Source of the DNA: Dyadobacter bucti
Lineage (GTDB): Bacteria > Bacteroidota > Bacteroidia > Cytophagales > Spirosomataceae
Assembly (NCBI RefSeq): GCF_005869225.1
Contig: NZ_SWFP01000011.1
Span: forward strand, 124,001 to 188,000
Reading direction: 5' to 3'
DNA length: 64,000 bases
The notes beneath the pieces are model-generated. The model was given only the letters and a program-made list of their open reading frames with translations. It was not told the DNA's origin and made no database searches. Every line of letters begins with the position of its first letter. The first letter of the stretch is position 1. Below, piece after piece: positions 35,122 to 43,520 of this stretch. Position numbers and translations under genes: made by a program.

Positions 35122-35258
35122 GGCTATCGGCTTTGAGCTGTCGGCTGTCGGCCTCGTTTTAGGCTGTCGGCTTTCAGCTATCGGCCGACGTTTTTTGTTT
35201 ATAAAATTTACAATATTTTCTCCATCAAGCTCCCCGCATGCCGAAAGCCGACCGCCTC
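35122..35258. repeat. GCCGAAAGCC-type inverted repeat between the symporter gene and iolJ
   Basis: A long left arm (35122-35190) is made of GGCTATCGGCTTTGAGCTG, TCGGCTGTCGGCCTC and GGCTGTCGGCTTTCAGC units. A short right arm (35238-35258) reads ATGCCGAAAGCCGACCGCC. An AT-rich loop containing TTTATAAAATTTACAAT lies between. Confidence 0.8.
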
Positions 35259-35259
35259 C

Positions 35260-36873
35260 TTACCAAAACACCGTATACAACGCAGCCAGTACTCCGCAAA
35301 TCATGATGGATCCGATGACAAAGCTTTTGCCAGGGCTGAACATGGAGCCGTCGATTTCCAGTCCTTTCGGATTGGTTTTACTCTTTGGGTCCGCTACGGT
35401 CATGATGATGATAATAGCAGATAATATCAGGAAAATAATGCCCATACGATCCAGGAATGGAATATTTGGCCACAAGAATTTACCTGCGGTTGAAAGCGGT
35501 ATGGTCAGCAAAGCCGCTGTGAGGGCCGCTGCCGACGTGGTTCTTTTCCAGAACATCCCGAAAATGAATATAGCAAATACGCCGGGTGTAATAAAACTGC
35601 TGTATTCCTGAATAAACTGATATGCCTGATCCAGTACCCTTAATTGCGGGGCGATCAGCACACCAATCGCCATCGCCACCCATATTGTATACCTTCCGAT
35701 CCTTACAAGCTGTTTTTCGCTGGCTTGCGGGGCGATATATTGTTTGTAAATATCCAGGGTGAAAATGGTGGAAATACTGTTGGCTTTTCCCGCAAGAGAA
35801 GCTACTATGGCGGCTGTCAAAGCGGCGAAGGCCATTCCTTTCAGCCCCGCCGGTAACAGATTCAGCAGAACAGGGTATGCATGATCCGGCTTAACCACAC
35901 CGCCCGCATCGAGCATTTCCTGCTGGAACATGCCGTTTTGGTATAATACAAATGCCGCGATTCCGGGTATTACCACGATGATCGGAATGAGCAGTTTCAG
36001 AAGAGCGGCAAACAGAATCCCCTTTCTGGCAGTGGATAAATCCGCACCCAGGCTTCTCTGTATAATATATTGGTTGCATCCGAAATAAGCCAGATTGTTG
36101 ATCCACATTGCTCCAATGATGACCGACAAGCCCGGAAGGTCCTTGTAGAAAGGATTTTCTTTGGGCAGGATCATGTGGAAATGTGAATCGGCCTGGTCTT
36201 TCAGCAACCCCAGCGCATTAAAAATCCCGGGTTTATTGAAATGCGTGGAAACAAGGTCCAATGCGAGATAGGTTGTGGCCAGTCCGCCCAATACCAGTAC
36301 AATTACCTGAACCACATCGGTATAGCCGATCACTTTCATGCCTCCGATGGTGATGATCACAGCAAATACGCCGAGGCCGATGATGCCATACGTAAAGTCG
36401 AGCCCGGCGGTTACTTCCAAAGCCAATGCTCCGAGGTACAGGATCGAAGTCAGGTTTACGAAAACGTATAGCAGCAGCCAGAATACCGCCATGATTGTAG
36501 CTACTGTAGGATTATACCGTTGCCTCAGGAATTGGGGCATGGTATAGATCTTATTTTTGAGATAAACCGGCAGGATAAACAACGCTACGACAATAAGCGA
36601 AGCAGCGGCCATCCATTCATAGGAAGAAATAGCCAGCCCGATCGCAAACCCTGAGCCCGACATGCCAATAAAGTGCTCAGCGGAGATATTGGAGGCAATA
36701 ATCGATGCACCGATTGCCCAGAATGTCAAAGAGCCTTCTGCCAGGAAGTAGTCAGTTGAGCTGACTTCCTTCGCGCTTTTTTTCTTGTAAATCCAATAGC
36801 CATAAGCAGAGACGCCTATCAAATAAATAAAAAATACTACGTAATCCAGCGATTGCAAACCGGTATTGGACAT
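35260..36873 (-). CDS. Sodium/solute symporter (SSS family), likely inositol uptake
   Basis: The 537-residue inner-membrane protein is nearly all hydrophobic helices, as expected for the 14-helix SLC5/SSS family. It starts LDYVVFFIYLIGVSAYGYWI. Conserved marks include YFLAEGSLTFWAIGASIIAS, NISAEHFIGMSGSGFAIGLA, FLRQRYNPTVATIMAVFWLL and AAIVASLAGKANSISTIFTL. Relatives move sugars or inositol with sodium. Its place between iolG and iolJ makes myo-inositol the likely substrate, by inference. Confidence 0.9.
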   Translation of the reverse strand: MSNTGLQSLDYVVFFIYLIGVSAYGYWIYKKKSAKEVSSTDYFLAEGSLTFWAIGASIIASNISAEHFIGMSGSGFAIGLAISSYEWMAAASLIVVALFILPVYLKNKIYTMPQFLRQRYNPTVATIMAVFWLLLYVFVNLTSILYLGALALEVTAGLDFTYGIIGLGVFAVIITIGGMKVIGYTDVVQVIVLVLGGLATTYLALDLVSTHFNKPGIFNALGLLKDQADSHFHMILPKENPFYKDLPGLSVIIGAMWINNLAYFGCNQYIIQRSLGADLSTARKGILFAALLKLLIPIIVVIPGIAAFVLYQNGMFQQEMLDAGGVVKPDHAYPVLLNLLPAGLKGMAFAALTAAIVASLAGKANSISTIFTLDIYKQYIAPQASEKQLVRIGRYTIWVAMAIGVLIAPQLRVLDQAYQFIQEYSSFITPGVFAIFIFGMFWKRTTSAAALTAALLTIPLSTAGKFLWPNIPFLDRMGIIFLILSAIIIIMTVADPKSKTNPKGLEIDGSMFSPGKSFVIGSIMICGVLAALYTVFW

Positions 36874-36918
36874 TCTGATGCGGAGTTAGTGAATGGAAAA
36901 GGGTATTTCTTGGGAAAT

Positions 36919-37181
36919 TATTGTCATTTTTTGGTCATTTATTGTCATTCGTGGTCATTTGCTGTCGTGGGTGGTCATTTGTGGTCATGGATGGTCATTT
37001 ATAGTCAGGGATTGTCATTTGTAGTCATTTTTTGTGGTGTTTCGGGGTTTATTTTCGCGCCAAACTTATAAACTTTCCCAATACTTTTACCTCTTCCCAT
37101 CCATGACTAAACGTTACAATCAATGACTACAAATGACCATAAATGACAACGAATGACCACACCTGGCCATAAATGACAGCT
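36919..37181. repeat. GGTCATTTGTGGTCAT-type inverted repeat between iolG and the symporter gene
   Basis: The left arm (36919-37037) is about a dozen degenerate copies of a 9-10 nt unit (TTGTCATTT, TGGTCATTT, TAGTCATTT). The right arm (37099-37181) has the complement (AATGACTACAAATGACCATA, AATGACAACGAATGACCAC). About 60 nt lie between, including ATAAACTTTCCCAATACTTT. The gap of 316 bp holds no gene. A short block of the same unit is nested in the repeat at 40905. Confidence 0.85.
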
Positions 37182-37189
37182 TTTTCCTG

Positions 37190-38224
37190 CTACATCACCA
37201 AATACCCATGCTGCAAAACCTCATCGAGTTTCACACTTCTTCCTTCGGTTAGTGATTTCATGGCTGCGATACCGATAGCGGTTGCCATGAGTCCGTCGTG
37301 GGCATCGACCGGGGACGGTGTATCGTTCAGGACACAGTCGATAAATGATTTCAGGCAAACACGATAGGCGGTTTCATAACGTTCGAGGAAGAAATGCAGC
37401 GGCAGCGAAATATGCCCGCCGTTGCTGTCAAAGTGCACAAGCGTATCGGACGTATTGTTTTCTGCTTTTGCCATCCCTTTTGACCCGAATATCTCCAGTC
37501 GCTGATCGTAGCCATATACTGCTTTCCGGCTGTTGTCGATCACACCGATAGCCCCGTTTTCGAACGTCAGTACGATAACGGCTGTGTCTATATCCCCGAA
37601 TTCTCTGATTTCCGGATGAATGAGCGCATCGCCTTTTACAAACACCTCTTTCACCTCGCTGCCCACAATATACCGGGCCATATCAAAATCATGGATAGAC
37701 ATGTCCAGAAAAATCCCGCCGGAAATTTTAAGGTATTCTACAGGCGGCGGCGCCGGATCTCGGCTGGTAATGCGCAGGATATGCGGATCCCCGATTTTAT
37801 CCGCTTCCACGAGGCTGCGTACATTACTGAAATTGGCATCGAAGCGTCGGTTAAAACCCAGCATTAATTTGACGTTGTTCTCGCTCACAGCTTTTTCTGC
37901 AGCCTGAATGGCATCCAGCGTCACATCAAGGGGTTTTTCACAAAACACATGCTTTTTCTGCTTCGCTGCCGCAACTGTGTAGGGCACGTGAAAAGGAGTG
38001 GGCGAGCAGATGATCACTGCCTCCACATCCGGGTGGTTGATCACATCGTAGGCATCGGTAGTGACGTTCGAGACACCGATGCCATGGGCAAAGGCATGCG
38101 ACGCAGGTGAAAGATCCGAGGCAATAATTACCTCCGCATCGGGCATATGGTGGACTAGGTTGCTGAGATGGATCTGACCGATCCTTCCTAGTCCGATTAC
38201 ACCGGTTTTAAGTTTTCTTGTCAT
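37190..38224 (-). CDS. iolG: Inositol 2-dehydrogenase (Gfo/Idh/MocA family)
   Basis: The 344-residue enzyme has the NAD motif TGVIGLGRIGQIHLSNLVHH at 7-26, then VEAVIICSPTPFHVPYTVAA, KHVFCEKPLDVTLDA with the catalytic lysine of EKP, and GGIFLDMSIHDFDMARYIVG with the substrate-binding Asp/His pair. All match IolG. It oxidises myo-inositol to 2-keto-myo-inositol, the first pathway step. Unlike the Gfo/Idh/MocA protein at 8984, it has no export signal and is cytoplasmic. Confidence 0.93.
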   Translation of the reverse strand: MTRKLKTGVIGLGRIGQIHLSNLVHHMPDAEVIIASDLSPASHAFAHGIGVSNVTTDAYDVINHPDVEAVIICSPTPFHVPYTVAAAKQKKHVFCEKPLDVTLDAIQAAEKAVSENNVKLMLGFNRRFDANFSNVRSLVEADKIGDPHILRITSRDPAPPPVEYLKISGGIFLDMSIHDFDMARYIVGSEVKEVFVKGDALIHPEIREFGDIDTAVIVLTFENGAIGVIDNSRKAVYGYDQRLEIFGSKGMAKAENNTSDTLVHFDSNGGHISLPLHFFLERYETAYRVCLKSFIDCVLNDTPSPVDAHDGLMATAIGIAAMKSLTEGRSVKLDEVLQHGYLVM

Positions 38225-38240
38225 TGGGTTAGGATTATTT

Positions 38241-38364
38241 AGAGCTTTCGGCCGTCGGCTCTCAGCTTTCGGCGATGTTTGGCTCGTTGTTGTTGTTTAT
38301 AAATAATCAAAAATTTCAAAAAGCTGGTCAAGGCCGATGGCTGACAGCCGCCGGTCGAAAGCGG
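38241..38364. repeat. GCCGAAAGCC-type inverted repeat between mmsA and iolG
   Basis: Left arm 38241-38277 (GAGCTTTCGGCCGTCGGCTC, then CAGCTTTCGGCGATG). Right arm 38330-38364 (AAGGCCGATGGCTGACAGCC, then GCCGGTCGAAAGCGG). The loop of about 50 nt is AT-rich and includes TTGTTTATAAATAATC, like the loop at 35122. The right arm touches the mmsA stop. Confidence 0.8.
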
Positions 38365-39831
38365 TTAAAACTTTCTGTTCCATTCTTTCAGCCACCGTTC
38401 GATGACCACTTTGGTCTGGGTAAAAAATTCAATGGCATGCTTGCCTTGTCCGTGGAGGTCGCCGTAAAAACTTTCTTTCCATCCTGAAAAAGGAAACTGT
38501 GCAACCGGGGCCGCGACACCAATATTGATCCCGATGTTCCCGGCTTCGGCTTCGTGGCGGAATTTACGCGCGTTCAACCCACTGCTGGTGAATATACAGG
38601 CCATGTTTCCATATTTCCCGGAGTTGATAAAACGTATCGCTTCGTCGATTGTATTGATGTGAACCAGGCTCAGTACCGGCCCGAAAATCTCTGTTGTTGC
38701 CAGCTCGCCGTCCAAAGGAATGTCCTCGATGATGGTCGGGCCAATGAAATTACCTTGTTCGAAACCGTTGACATCAGGGTTTCTTCCATCGACCAGCAGC
38801 CTGCCTCCTTCGTTAACACCCTGTTCAATCAGGCCCTGCACGCGGCGTTTGCTTTCAGGTGTGATTACAGGTCCCATCAATACGTCGCTTTCCAGCCCGA
38901 AACCTGTTTTGCGTGTTTTTGCCGACTCAACCAGGCTTTCGGTAATATCCTTATGGTCACCCACCGTGATAATCGTAGAAGCAGCGAGGCAACGTTGTCC
39001 GGCACATCCATATACACTGTCGATCACGATCTGGGATGTCATTTCAATGTCCGCGTCGGGTAACACGATCACAGGGTTTTTGGCCCCGCCTTGTGCCTGT
39101 ACACGTTTTCCGTAAGCTGCACCTTTGGAATAAACATAGCGGGCCACATTCGACGAGCCTACAAAGCTGATGCCTTTGATATCCGGATGTTCCAGGATTC
39201 CGTCAACCACTTCACGTGCTCCCTGTACAAGGTTCAGGACACCTTTTGGTAAATCCAGCTGATCCATCAGGCCGACGATTTTGGTCATTGTGAGCGGTAC
39301 TTTTTCGGACGGCTTGATGATATAACTGTTGCCGCAAGCCAACGCGTAAGGTAAAAACCAGAAAGTAATCATCCCCGGGAAATTGAAAGGGGCGATACAG
39401 GCGCAAATGCCGAGCGGCTGGCGGATCATGTATTCGTCGATACCTTTTGCAATGTCTTCCGAAAACTCGCCCTGCATCAGTGTGGGCGTTCCGCAGGCGT
39501 TTTCTACGTTTTCAATAGCCCTGACAATTTCAGCCCTGGCTTCCAGGTATGTTTTGCCGGATTCCAGCACGATGGTACGGGAGATATCGTCCAGGTTGTC
39601 TTCGAGAATGGTTTTCAGTTTAAATAAATACTGAACCCGTTTGGAGACCGGCGTATTTCTCCATTCCTGAAAACCCTGCTGCGCAGCTTCTGCTGCATCG
39701 GCGACGTCCTGTTCCGTTCCGTAAGGGACCTGCGCAAGTACTTCCTGGCTGGCCGGGTTGACTACGTTTACAAAATGGGTAGAATGGCTGTCTACCCATT
39801 GTCCGTTGATATAATTTTTTAGTTTTTCCAT
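38365..39831 (-). CDS. mmsA: Methylmalonate-semialdehyde dehydrogenase (CoA-acylating)
   Basis: The 488-residue aldehyde dehydrogenase begins KLKNYINGQWVDSHSTHFVN. The catalytic cysteine is Cys281 in VYGCAGQRCLAASTIITV, the hallmark of the MmsA/IolA group, which acylates CoA rather than releasing a free acid. Other family marks are IAPFNFPGMITFWFLPYALA and KPSEKVPLTMTKIVGLM. It converts malonate semialdehyde to acetyl-CoA and CO2, the last pathway step (also called iolA). It lies 58 bp after iolC. Confidence 0.94.
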   Translation of the reverse strand: MEKLKNYINGQWVDSHSTHFVNVVNPASQEVLAQVPYGTEQDVADAAEAAQQGFQEWRNTPVSKRVQYLFKLKTILEDNLDDISRTIVLESGKTYLEARAEIVRAIENVENACGTPTLMQGEFSEDIAKGIDEYMIRQPLGICACIAPFNFPGMITFWFLPYALACGNSYIIKPSEKVPLTMTKIVGLMDQLDLPKGVLNLVQGAREVVDGILEHPDIKGISFVGSSNVARYVYSKGAAYGKRVQAQGGAKNPVIVLPDADIEMTSQIVIDSVYGCAGQRCLAASTIITVGDHKDITESLVESAKTRKTGFGLESDVLMGPVITPESKRRVQGLIEQGVNEGGRLLVDGRNPDVNGFEQGNFIGPTIIEDIPLDGELATTEIFGPVLSLVHINTIDEAIRFINSGKYGNMACIFTSSGLNARKFRHEAEAGNIGINIGVAAPVAQFPFSGWKESFYGDLHGQGKHAIEFFTQTKVVIERWLKEWNRKF

Positions 39832-39889
39832 GTATTTGGTAAATGTGGTCTCGGCATATGCTGATCTGAGACCTGATAAATATTAATTG

Positions 39890-40897
39890 TTAAAGCCCGC
39901 CGTAGCCGGACACAAAGTCCATTACTTCTTCATGCGTGGGCATAAAATTCGCGCAGCCTTCTCGGGTTACGATAATCGCTCCGCAGGCATTTCCCATTCT
40001 GACACTTTTATACAAATCCCACCCGCTGAGCAATCCGAATGAAAATCCGGCGCAGAAAGCATCTCCGGCACCGAGCACATTCAGTACTTCAACCGGGAAT
40101 CCGGGGACCTTCACCTCATCTTTTCCCGGCTGAAAAATAGATGCGCCGTCTTTTCCGCGTTTCACGACCAACGTTTCCACCCCTGACTGCAAGATTTCAC
40201 CGATAGCATTCTCGATATTTCCGCGGATTTCAGGGGCCGAGATCTGCTGGTGCTTGATCAGCAGCTGTTCCTTGTCCGTCAGGAAAGTCGCAAGGATTTC
40301 TTCTTCAGTGCCTACTACAATATTGAAACTGGGCAGGGAAGCGCGCAAAGTCACACCAAACGCACGTGGGTCAAACCACTGGTCTGCCCGAAAATCGATG
40401 TCCAGGATACGGGTAACCTGATGTTTTTTGGCAAGTTCCAAAGCGTAGAACATGGCGGTCCGGCTCGGGTCTTTACTGAACGCGGTTCCTGAAAACGCCG
40501 CTGCCTTGAAATCCTGGAACGGTATCGCGTCTACGTGATCGATATTCAGGTTGATATCGGCGCAATTTTCACGATAATAGACCAACGGAAACCGATCTGG
40601 AGGCTCTATACCCAGTACGACGGCAGAACTTCTGGTACCTTCGATCGTAGGTACCCACTCCGTGCTGATTCCTTCCTGATCAAGGAAGTACTTGATAAAA
40701 TTCCCGACCTGATCATTGCCAATTCCGGTAAGAATGGCCGTTTGTAAACCCAGTCGCTGGCTGCCTGTCGCAATATTCAGCGGACAACCCCCTACAAAAG
40801 CATTGAATGCCTCAATTTTTTCAAAAGGGCTGCCGACATTCGCTGAGTAAAGATCAATAGACGAGCGGCCCAGGGTCAGTAAATCGTATTTTTTCAT
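39890..40897 (-). CDS. iolC: 5-dehydro-2-deoxygluconokinase (PfkB family)
   Basis: The 335-residue PfkB-family sugar kinase begins YDLLTLGRSSIDLYSANVG, as IolC does. GGCPLNIATGSQRLGLQTAI gives the first PfkB signature, and NVLGAGDAFCAGFSFGLLSG gives the second with the catalytic aspartate of GAGD. It phosphorylates 2-deoxy-5-keto-gluconate at C6 for cleavage by IolJ. The length matches single-domain IolC; some bacteria fuse it to the aldolase, which here is the separate iolJ. Confidence 0.94.
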   Translation of the reverse strand: MKKYDLLTLGRSSIDLYSANVGSPFEKIEAFNAFVGGCPLNIATGSQRLGLQTAILTGIGNDQVGNFIKYFLDQEGISTEWVPTIEGTRSSAVVLGIEPPDRFPLVYYRENCADINLNIDHVDAIPFQDFKAAAFSGTAFSKDPSRTAMFYALELAKKHQVTRILDIDFRADQWFDPRAFGVTLRASLPSFNIVVGTEEEILATFLTDKEQLLIKHQQISAPEIRGNIENAIGEILQSGVETLVVKRGKDGASIFQPGKDEVKVPGFPVEVLNVLGAGDAFCAGFSFGLLSGWDLYKSVRMGNACGAIIVTREGCANFMPTHEEVMDFVSGYGGL

Positions 40898-40904
40898 ATC
40901 TGGA

Positions 40905-41070
40905 GACTTTCGGCTTTCGGCGGTCAGCCGTCGGTTTGGGTGTGGATGCTTTTAAATTATGGACTGCCGGGTATTGTTATTGGTCGTCATTTTTGGTCAT
41001 GCATGGTCAGGGACTGTCATGAGTGGTCATTTGTTGTCATGATTTGCCGAAAGCCGACGGTCGAAGGCTT
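40905..41070. repeat. Composite intergenic repeat between iolB and iolC
   Basis: The outer arms are GCCGAAAGCC-type: left 40905-40936 (GACTTTCGGCTTTCGGCGG, then TCAGCCGTCGG), right 41046-41070 (GCCGAAAGCCGACGGTCGAA). A block of GGTCAT units (40980-41041: TGGTCGTCATTTTTGGTCAT and similar) is nested inside them. This is the only place in the window where two repeat flavours are combined. Confidence 0.8.
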
Positions 41071-41077
41071 CTGCTCC

Positions 41078-41941
41078 CTACCCATTCATTTCTGCAGTCA
41101 CAATCGGTAATCTCGGATCAGATCCTTTCCAGGTGCCGTAGATCCAGTCGTGGTCGGGATCGGACGTATTTGCCAGGGACTGATCGCTGCCGGCGAGAAA
41201 ATTGAGATAATATACATTGTACCCGTGCCCTGCCACCACTGGGTGATAGCCTCTTGGTACGAGTACGGCCTCGTTATTTTTCACACGCACGATCTCGTCC
41301 AGTGAGCGGTCCTCAGTATAAACCTGCTGGATGGCGTAGCCTTGCGGTTTGTCTATCTTGTAAAAATAAATTTCTTCGAGATTAGCCTCCGTCAGGTTTC
41401 CTTCCGCATCTGTTTTTCGTTCATCGTGTTTGTGTGCGGGGAAAGAACTCCAGTTGCCGGAAGGTGTGTACACTTCCACGCAAACAATTTTGTGGCAGTC
41501 AAATCCCGGTTCCAGCAGACTGTTGATCTGGCGGTTGGCATTATCCCCACCCCGGTATTCAATAGCAGCTTCTTCGGGACGTTTCATTCTCGGCGGATGG
41601 TCTTCGTCCGACGCAACCCGGCATATCGCAATGTCCGTATCTGGTGACAGAGCGGTTAAAGTAAAATCAGTATTCCTGGATAAGTACATAGCATGCCCGA
41701 TCCCGCTGAAAACATTTTTGCGACCGTTGCGTGTTTCCCAGGTCTGTCCGGCGGCCTCAACTTTAAAATTGCCGCCCAGCAACACGATGCAGTATTCATA
41801 TTCACCGGTGTTGGCGGACAATTGTTCATTCACATCGAGTATTTTCGCTTCAAAGTTTAAATAAGTCCAGCCCGCTTGCTGACTGGTGAGGGAATGGTAG
41901 GTTTTTTGGTCAGCTTTGGGTTTAACTAGCAGGTCGCTCAT
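41078..41941 (-). CDS. iolB: 5-deoxy-glucuronate isomerase
   Basis: Start at 41941 (MSDLLVKPKADQKTYHSLTS) rather than the ATG four codons upstream, because the latter would lie only about 5 nt from the predicted transcript start. The 287-residue double-cupin enzyme matches IolB: GWTYLNFEAKILDVNEQLSA, SGIGHAMYLSRNTDFTLTAL, then WSSFPAHKHDERKT with metal-binding histidines, and VLVPRGYHPVVAGHGYNVYY. It isomerises 5-deoxy-glucuronate to 2-deoxy-5-keto-gluconate. It is the first gene of the operon, with promoter and LacI operator directly upstream. Confidence 0.94.
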   Translation of the reverse strand: MSDLLVKPKADQKTYHSLTSQQAGWTYLNFEAKILDVNEQLSANTGEYEYCIVLLGGNFKVEAAGQTWETRNGRKNVFSGIGHAMYLSRNTDFTLTALSPDTDIAICRVASDEDHPPRMKRPEEAAIEYRGGDNANRQINSLLEPGFDCHKIVCVEVYTPSGNWSSFPAHKHDERKTDAEGNLTEANLEEIYFYKIDKPQGYAIQQVYTEDRSLDEIVRVKNNEAVLVPRGYHPVVAGHGYNVYYLNFLAGSDQSLANTSDPDHDWIYGTWKGSDPRLPIVTAEMNG

Positions 41942-41964
41942 TGTGCATTTCAATTACATTTGTA

Positions 41965-41995
41965 CAATGATAGTGTTGTATAAATTAAACACAAA
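41965..41995 (-). promoter_or_regulatory. Bacteroidota-type promoter of the iol operon
   Basis: On the minus strand TTTG (41995-41992) is followed by exactly 19 nt and then TATCATTG (41972-41965), one mismatch from the Bacteroidota -33/-7 consensus TTTG-N19-TAnnTTTG. Transcription would begin near 41958, shortly before iolB. The LacI operator lies 23 bp upstream of the -33 box. Confidence 0.6.
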
Positions 41996-42017
41996 ATGTA
42001 AATATGTTAATAATGAA

Positions 42018-42030
42018 TGCAAACGTTTGA
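42018..42030. promoter_or_regulatory. LacI-family operator between iolB and lacI
   Basis: TGCAAACGTTTGA contains the perfect 10-bp palindrome CAAACGTTTG, with the central CG expected for LacI-family sites. It lies in the divergent spacer between iolB and the LacI gene, 37 bp before the lacI start. The same 13-mer occurs twice upstream of the second susC. Confidence 0.85.
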
Positions 42031-42066
42031 AAAAATTTATAAGTTTTAATTGTTATTATACATCAA

Positions 42067-43098
42067 ATGAATTCTTCTCGTCCGGTAACTATTAAAGACA
42101 TTGCGCGCCGCTTTCGCTGCTCTCCTTCCACGGTCTCCAGAGCGTTGAACGACCATCCCGCGATCAATGAGGATACCCGGAAAAACATCCAGGAATATGC
42201 CCGTGAAGTAGGTTATCAGCGGAATGAGGTGTCATTGAGCCTGCTCAATAAAAAAACCGCTTCCCTGGGTGTGGTCGTGCCTACGATCAGCAATTATTAT
42301 GAAACTGCGGTGATCGAAGGGCTGCACACCGTGCTGCAACCTATGGGCTATACGTTGAACATTTGCGTGACCAACGAAAACTATCTTCTGGAAAAAGAGT
42401 ATCTCTCCAAACTGCTGTCGAACAGGACAGAAGGGATATTTTTATCTGTCTCCCAGGAAACTTATGATTCGGGCTATTACGAGCATCTGGAAAATGTGAT
42501 CCAGCGGAAAACACCGCTGATATTCATCGATCGCGAATATGAGGATTTTGAAACCAGCCGGGCTACGGTTGACGACTACCACGGTGCTTTTGCGGCCGTC
42601 GAGCATCTGATCAGCATTGGGTACAAGAAGATCGCACACCTGAAAGGGCCAAACGGGCTGACTGTTTCCGAGCAGCGTTTCAAAGGCTATGTGGATTGCC
42701 TGAAAAAGTATGACATGCCGGTGCAGGAAGAGTTGATCATCAATACCAATTTCAAAGTGGAAAGTGCCATTGTACCCACCAAACGGCTGCTGGACATGGC
42801 ATCGCCTCCCGATGCGATTTTCGGGGCCAACGACCAGGTTGCAATCGGGGCGATGCGGGTTGTAAAAGACAGAGGCTTGCGAATACCGCAGGACATGGGC
42901 CTGGTCGGGTTCGACAATTCACCGATATCCGCATACACATTTCCTTCTCTTACCACCGTCAGCAGGCCAGGACGGAAAATTGGTATGGAGGCTTCGAGGC
43001 TGTTTCTGAACCAGGTAAACGGCTCCGGTGATTTCGTTCACGAAAATATCGTGTTGCCTTCCGAGCTGATTATAAGGGAAAGTTCATTGCGGATTTGA
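42067..43098 (+). CDS. LacI-family transcriptional regulator of the inositol/SusCD regulon
   Basis: The 343-residue regulator has the N-terminal helix-turn-helix VTIKDIARRFRCSPSTVSRA at 7-26 and hinge region LSLLNKKTASLGVVVP. A type I periplasmic-binding-protein-like sensor domain follows: TEGIFLSVSQETY, RATVDDYHGAFAAVEHLISI, PDAIFGANDQVAIGAMRVVK and MGLVGFDNSPISAYTFPSLT. It is divergent from the iol operon. The perfect palindrome between them and the matching sites at 51593 and 51613 make it the likely regulator of iol, susCD and itself. The effector (inositol or an early intermediate) is inferred. Confidence 0.92.
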   Translation: MNSSRPVTIKDIARRFRCSPSTVSRALNDHPAINEDTRKNIQEYAREVGYQRNEVSLSLLNKKTASLGVVVPTISNYYETAVIEGLHTVLQPMGYTLNICVTNENYLLEKEYLSKLLSNRTEGIFLSVSQETYDSGYYEHLENVIQRKTPLIFIDREYEDFETSRATVDDYHGAFAAVEHLISIGYKKIAHLKGPNGLTVSEQRFKGYVDCLKKYDMPVQEELIINTNFKVESAIVPTKRLLDMASPPDAIFGANDQVAIGAMRVVKDRGLRIPQDMGLVGFDNSPISAYTFPSLTTVSRPGRKIGMEASRLFLNQVNGSGDFVHENIVLPSELIIRESSLRI

Positions 43099-43143
43099 TT
43101 TTTAAAAATGTGAACATTTGGTAAGGCAAACGTCTAAGTAGAG

Positions 43144-43170
43144 GTGAACTTAGTAACTTTTAAGTTACCT
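43144..43170. promoter_or_regulatory. Palindrome upstream of the toxin-antitoxin operon
   Basis: GTAACTT (43153-43159) and AAGTTAC (43162-43168) form a perfect inverted repeat, flanked by an overlapping AACTTA/TAAGTT pair. It ends 4 bp before the toxin start codon, where an XRE-type antitoxin would bind to repress its own operon. Confidence 0.45.
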
Positions 43171-43172
43171 TT

Positions 43173-43520
43173 TTGGCGTTAAAAATAAGAGACGTAATTG
43201 CATTCCAGAACTATTTCGAAGAGTTTTTGTTAGATCAGCCTCAAAAGGTTCAGGATAAAATTTTCAAGATAATTGATGCAATCGAAACATTGCAGAGAGT
43301 TCCTTCCGGTTACTTGAAACATATACAGGAATCGAAAGGCCTGTATGAGGCCAGAATACAACTTGGTTCGAACATCTGGAGGGTTTTCTGTTTTTTCGAT
43401 CATGACAAACTTGTGATTTTGCTCAATGGATTTCAGAAGAAAACACAAAAGACACCGAAAAGCGAAATAGATAAAGCAACCTTTTTAATGAATGCATACT
43501 ATGAACAAAAAAGCAGATAA
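43173..43520 (+). CDS. higB: HigB/RelE-like toxin (phage-derived Gp49-like)
   Basis: The 115-residue protein starts with TTG at 43173 (ALKIRDVIAFQNYFEEFLLD); no in-frame ATG lies near. It shows the HigB/Gp49-like toxin pattern: helical N-terminus, KIIDAIETLQRVPSGYLKHI, GLYEARIQLGSNIWRVFCFF and LVILLNGFQKKTQKTPKSEI, the usual conserved C-terminal strand and KTQKTP motif. Such toxins are ribosome-dependent mRNA endonucleases. The antitoxin frame overlaps its end by 20 bp. Confidence 0.88.
   Translation: MALKIRDVIAFQNYFEEFLLDQPQKVQDKIFKIIDAIETLQRVPSGYLKHIQESKGLYEARIQLGSNIWRVFCFFDHDKLVILLNGFQKKTQKTPKSEIDKATFLMNAYYEQKSR

Noticed and set aside
36919..37181. Possible CRISPR array
   Set aside because: Units are only 9-10 nt, degenerate, without spacers of fixed length, and appear in both orientations; no cas genes nearby.
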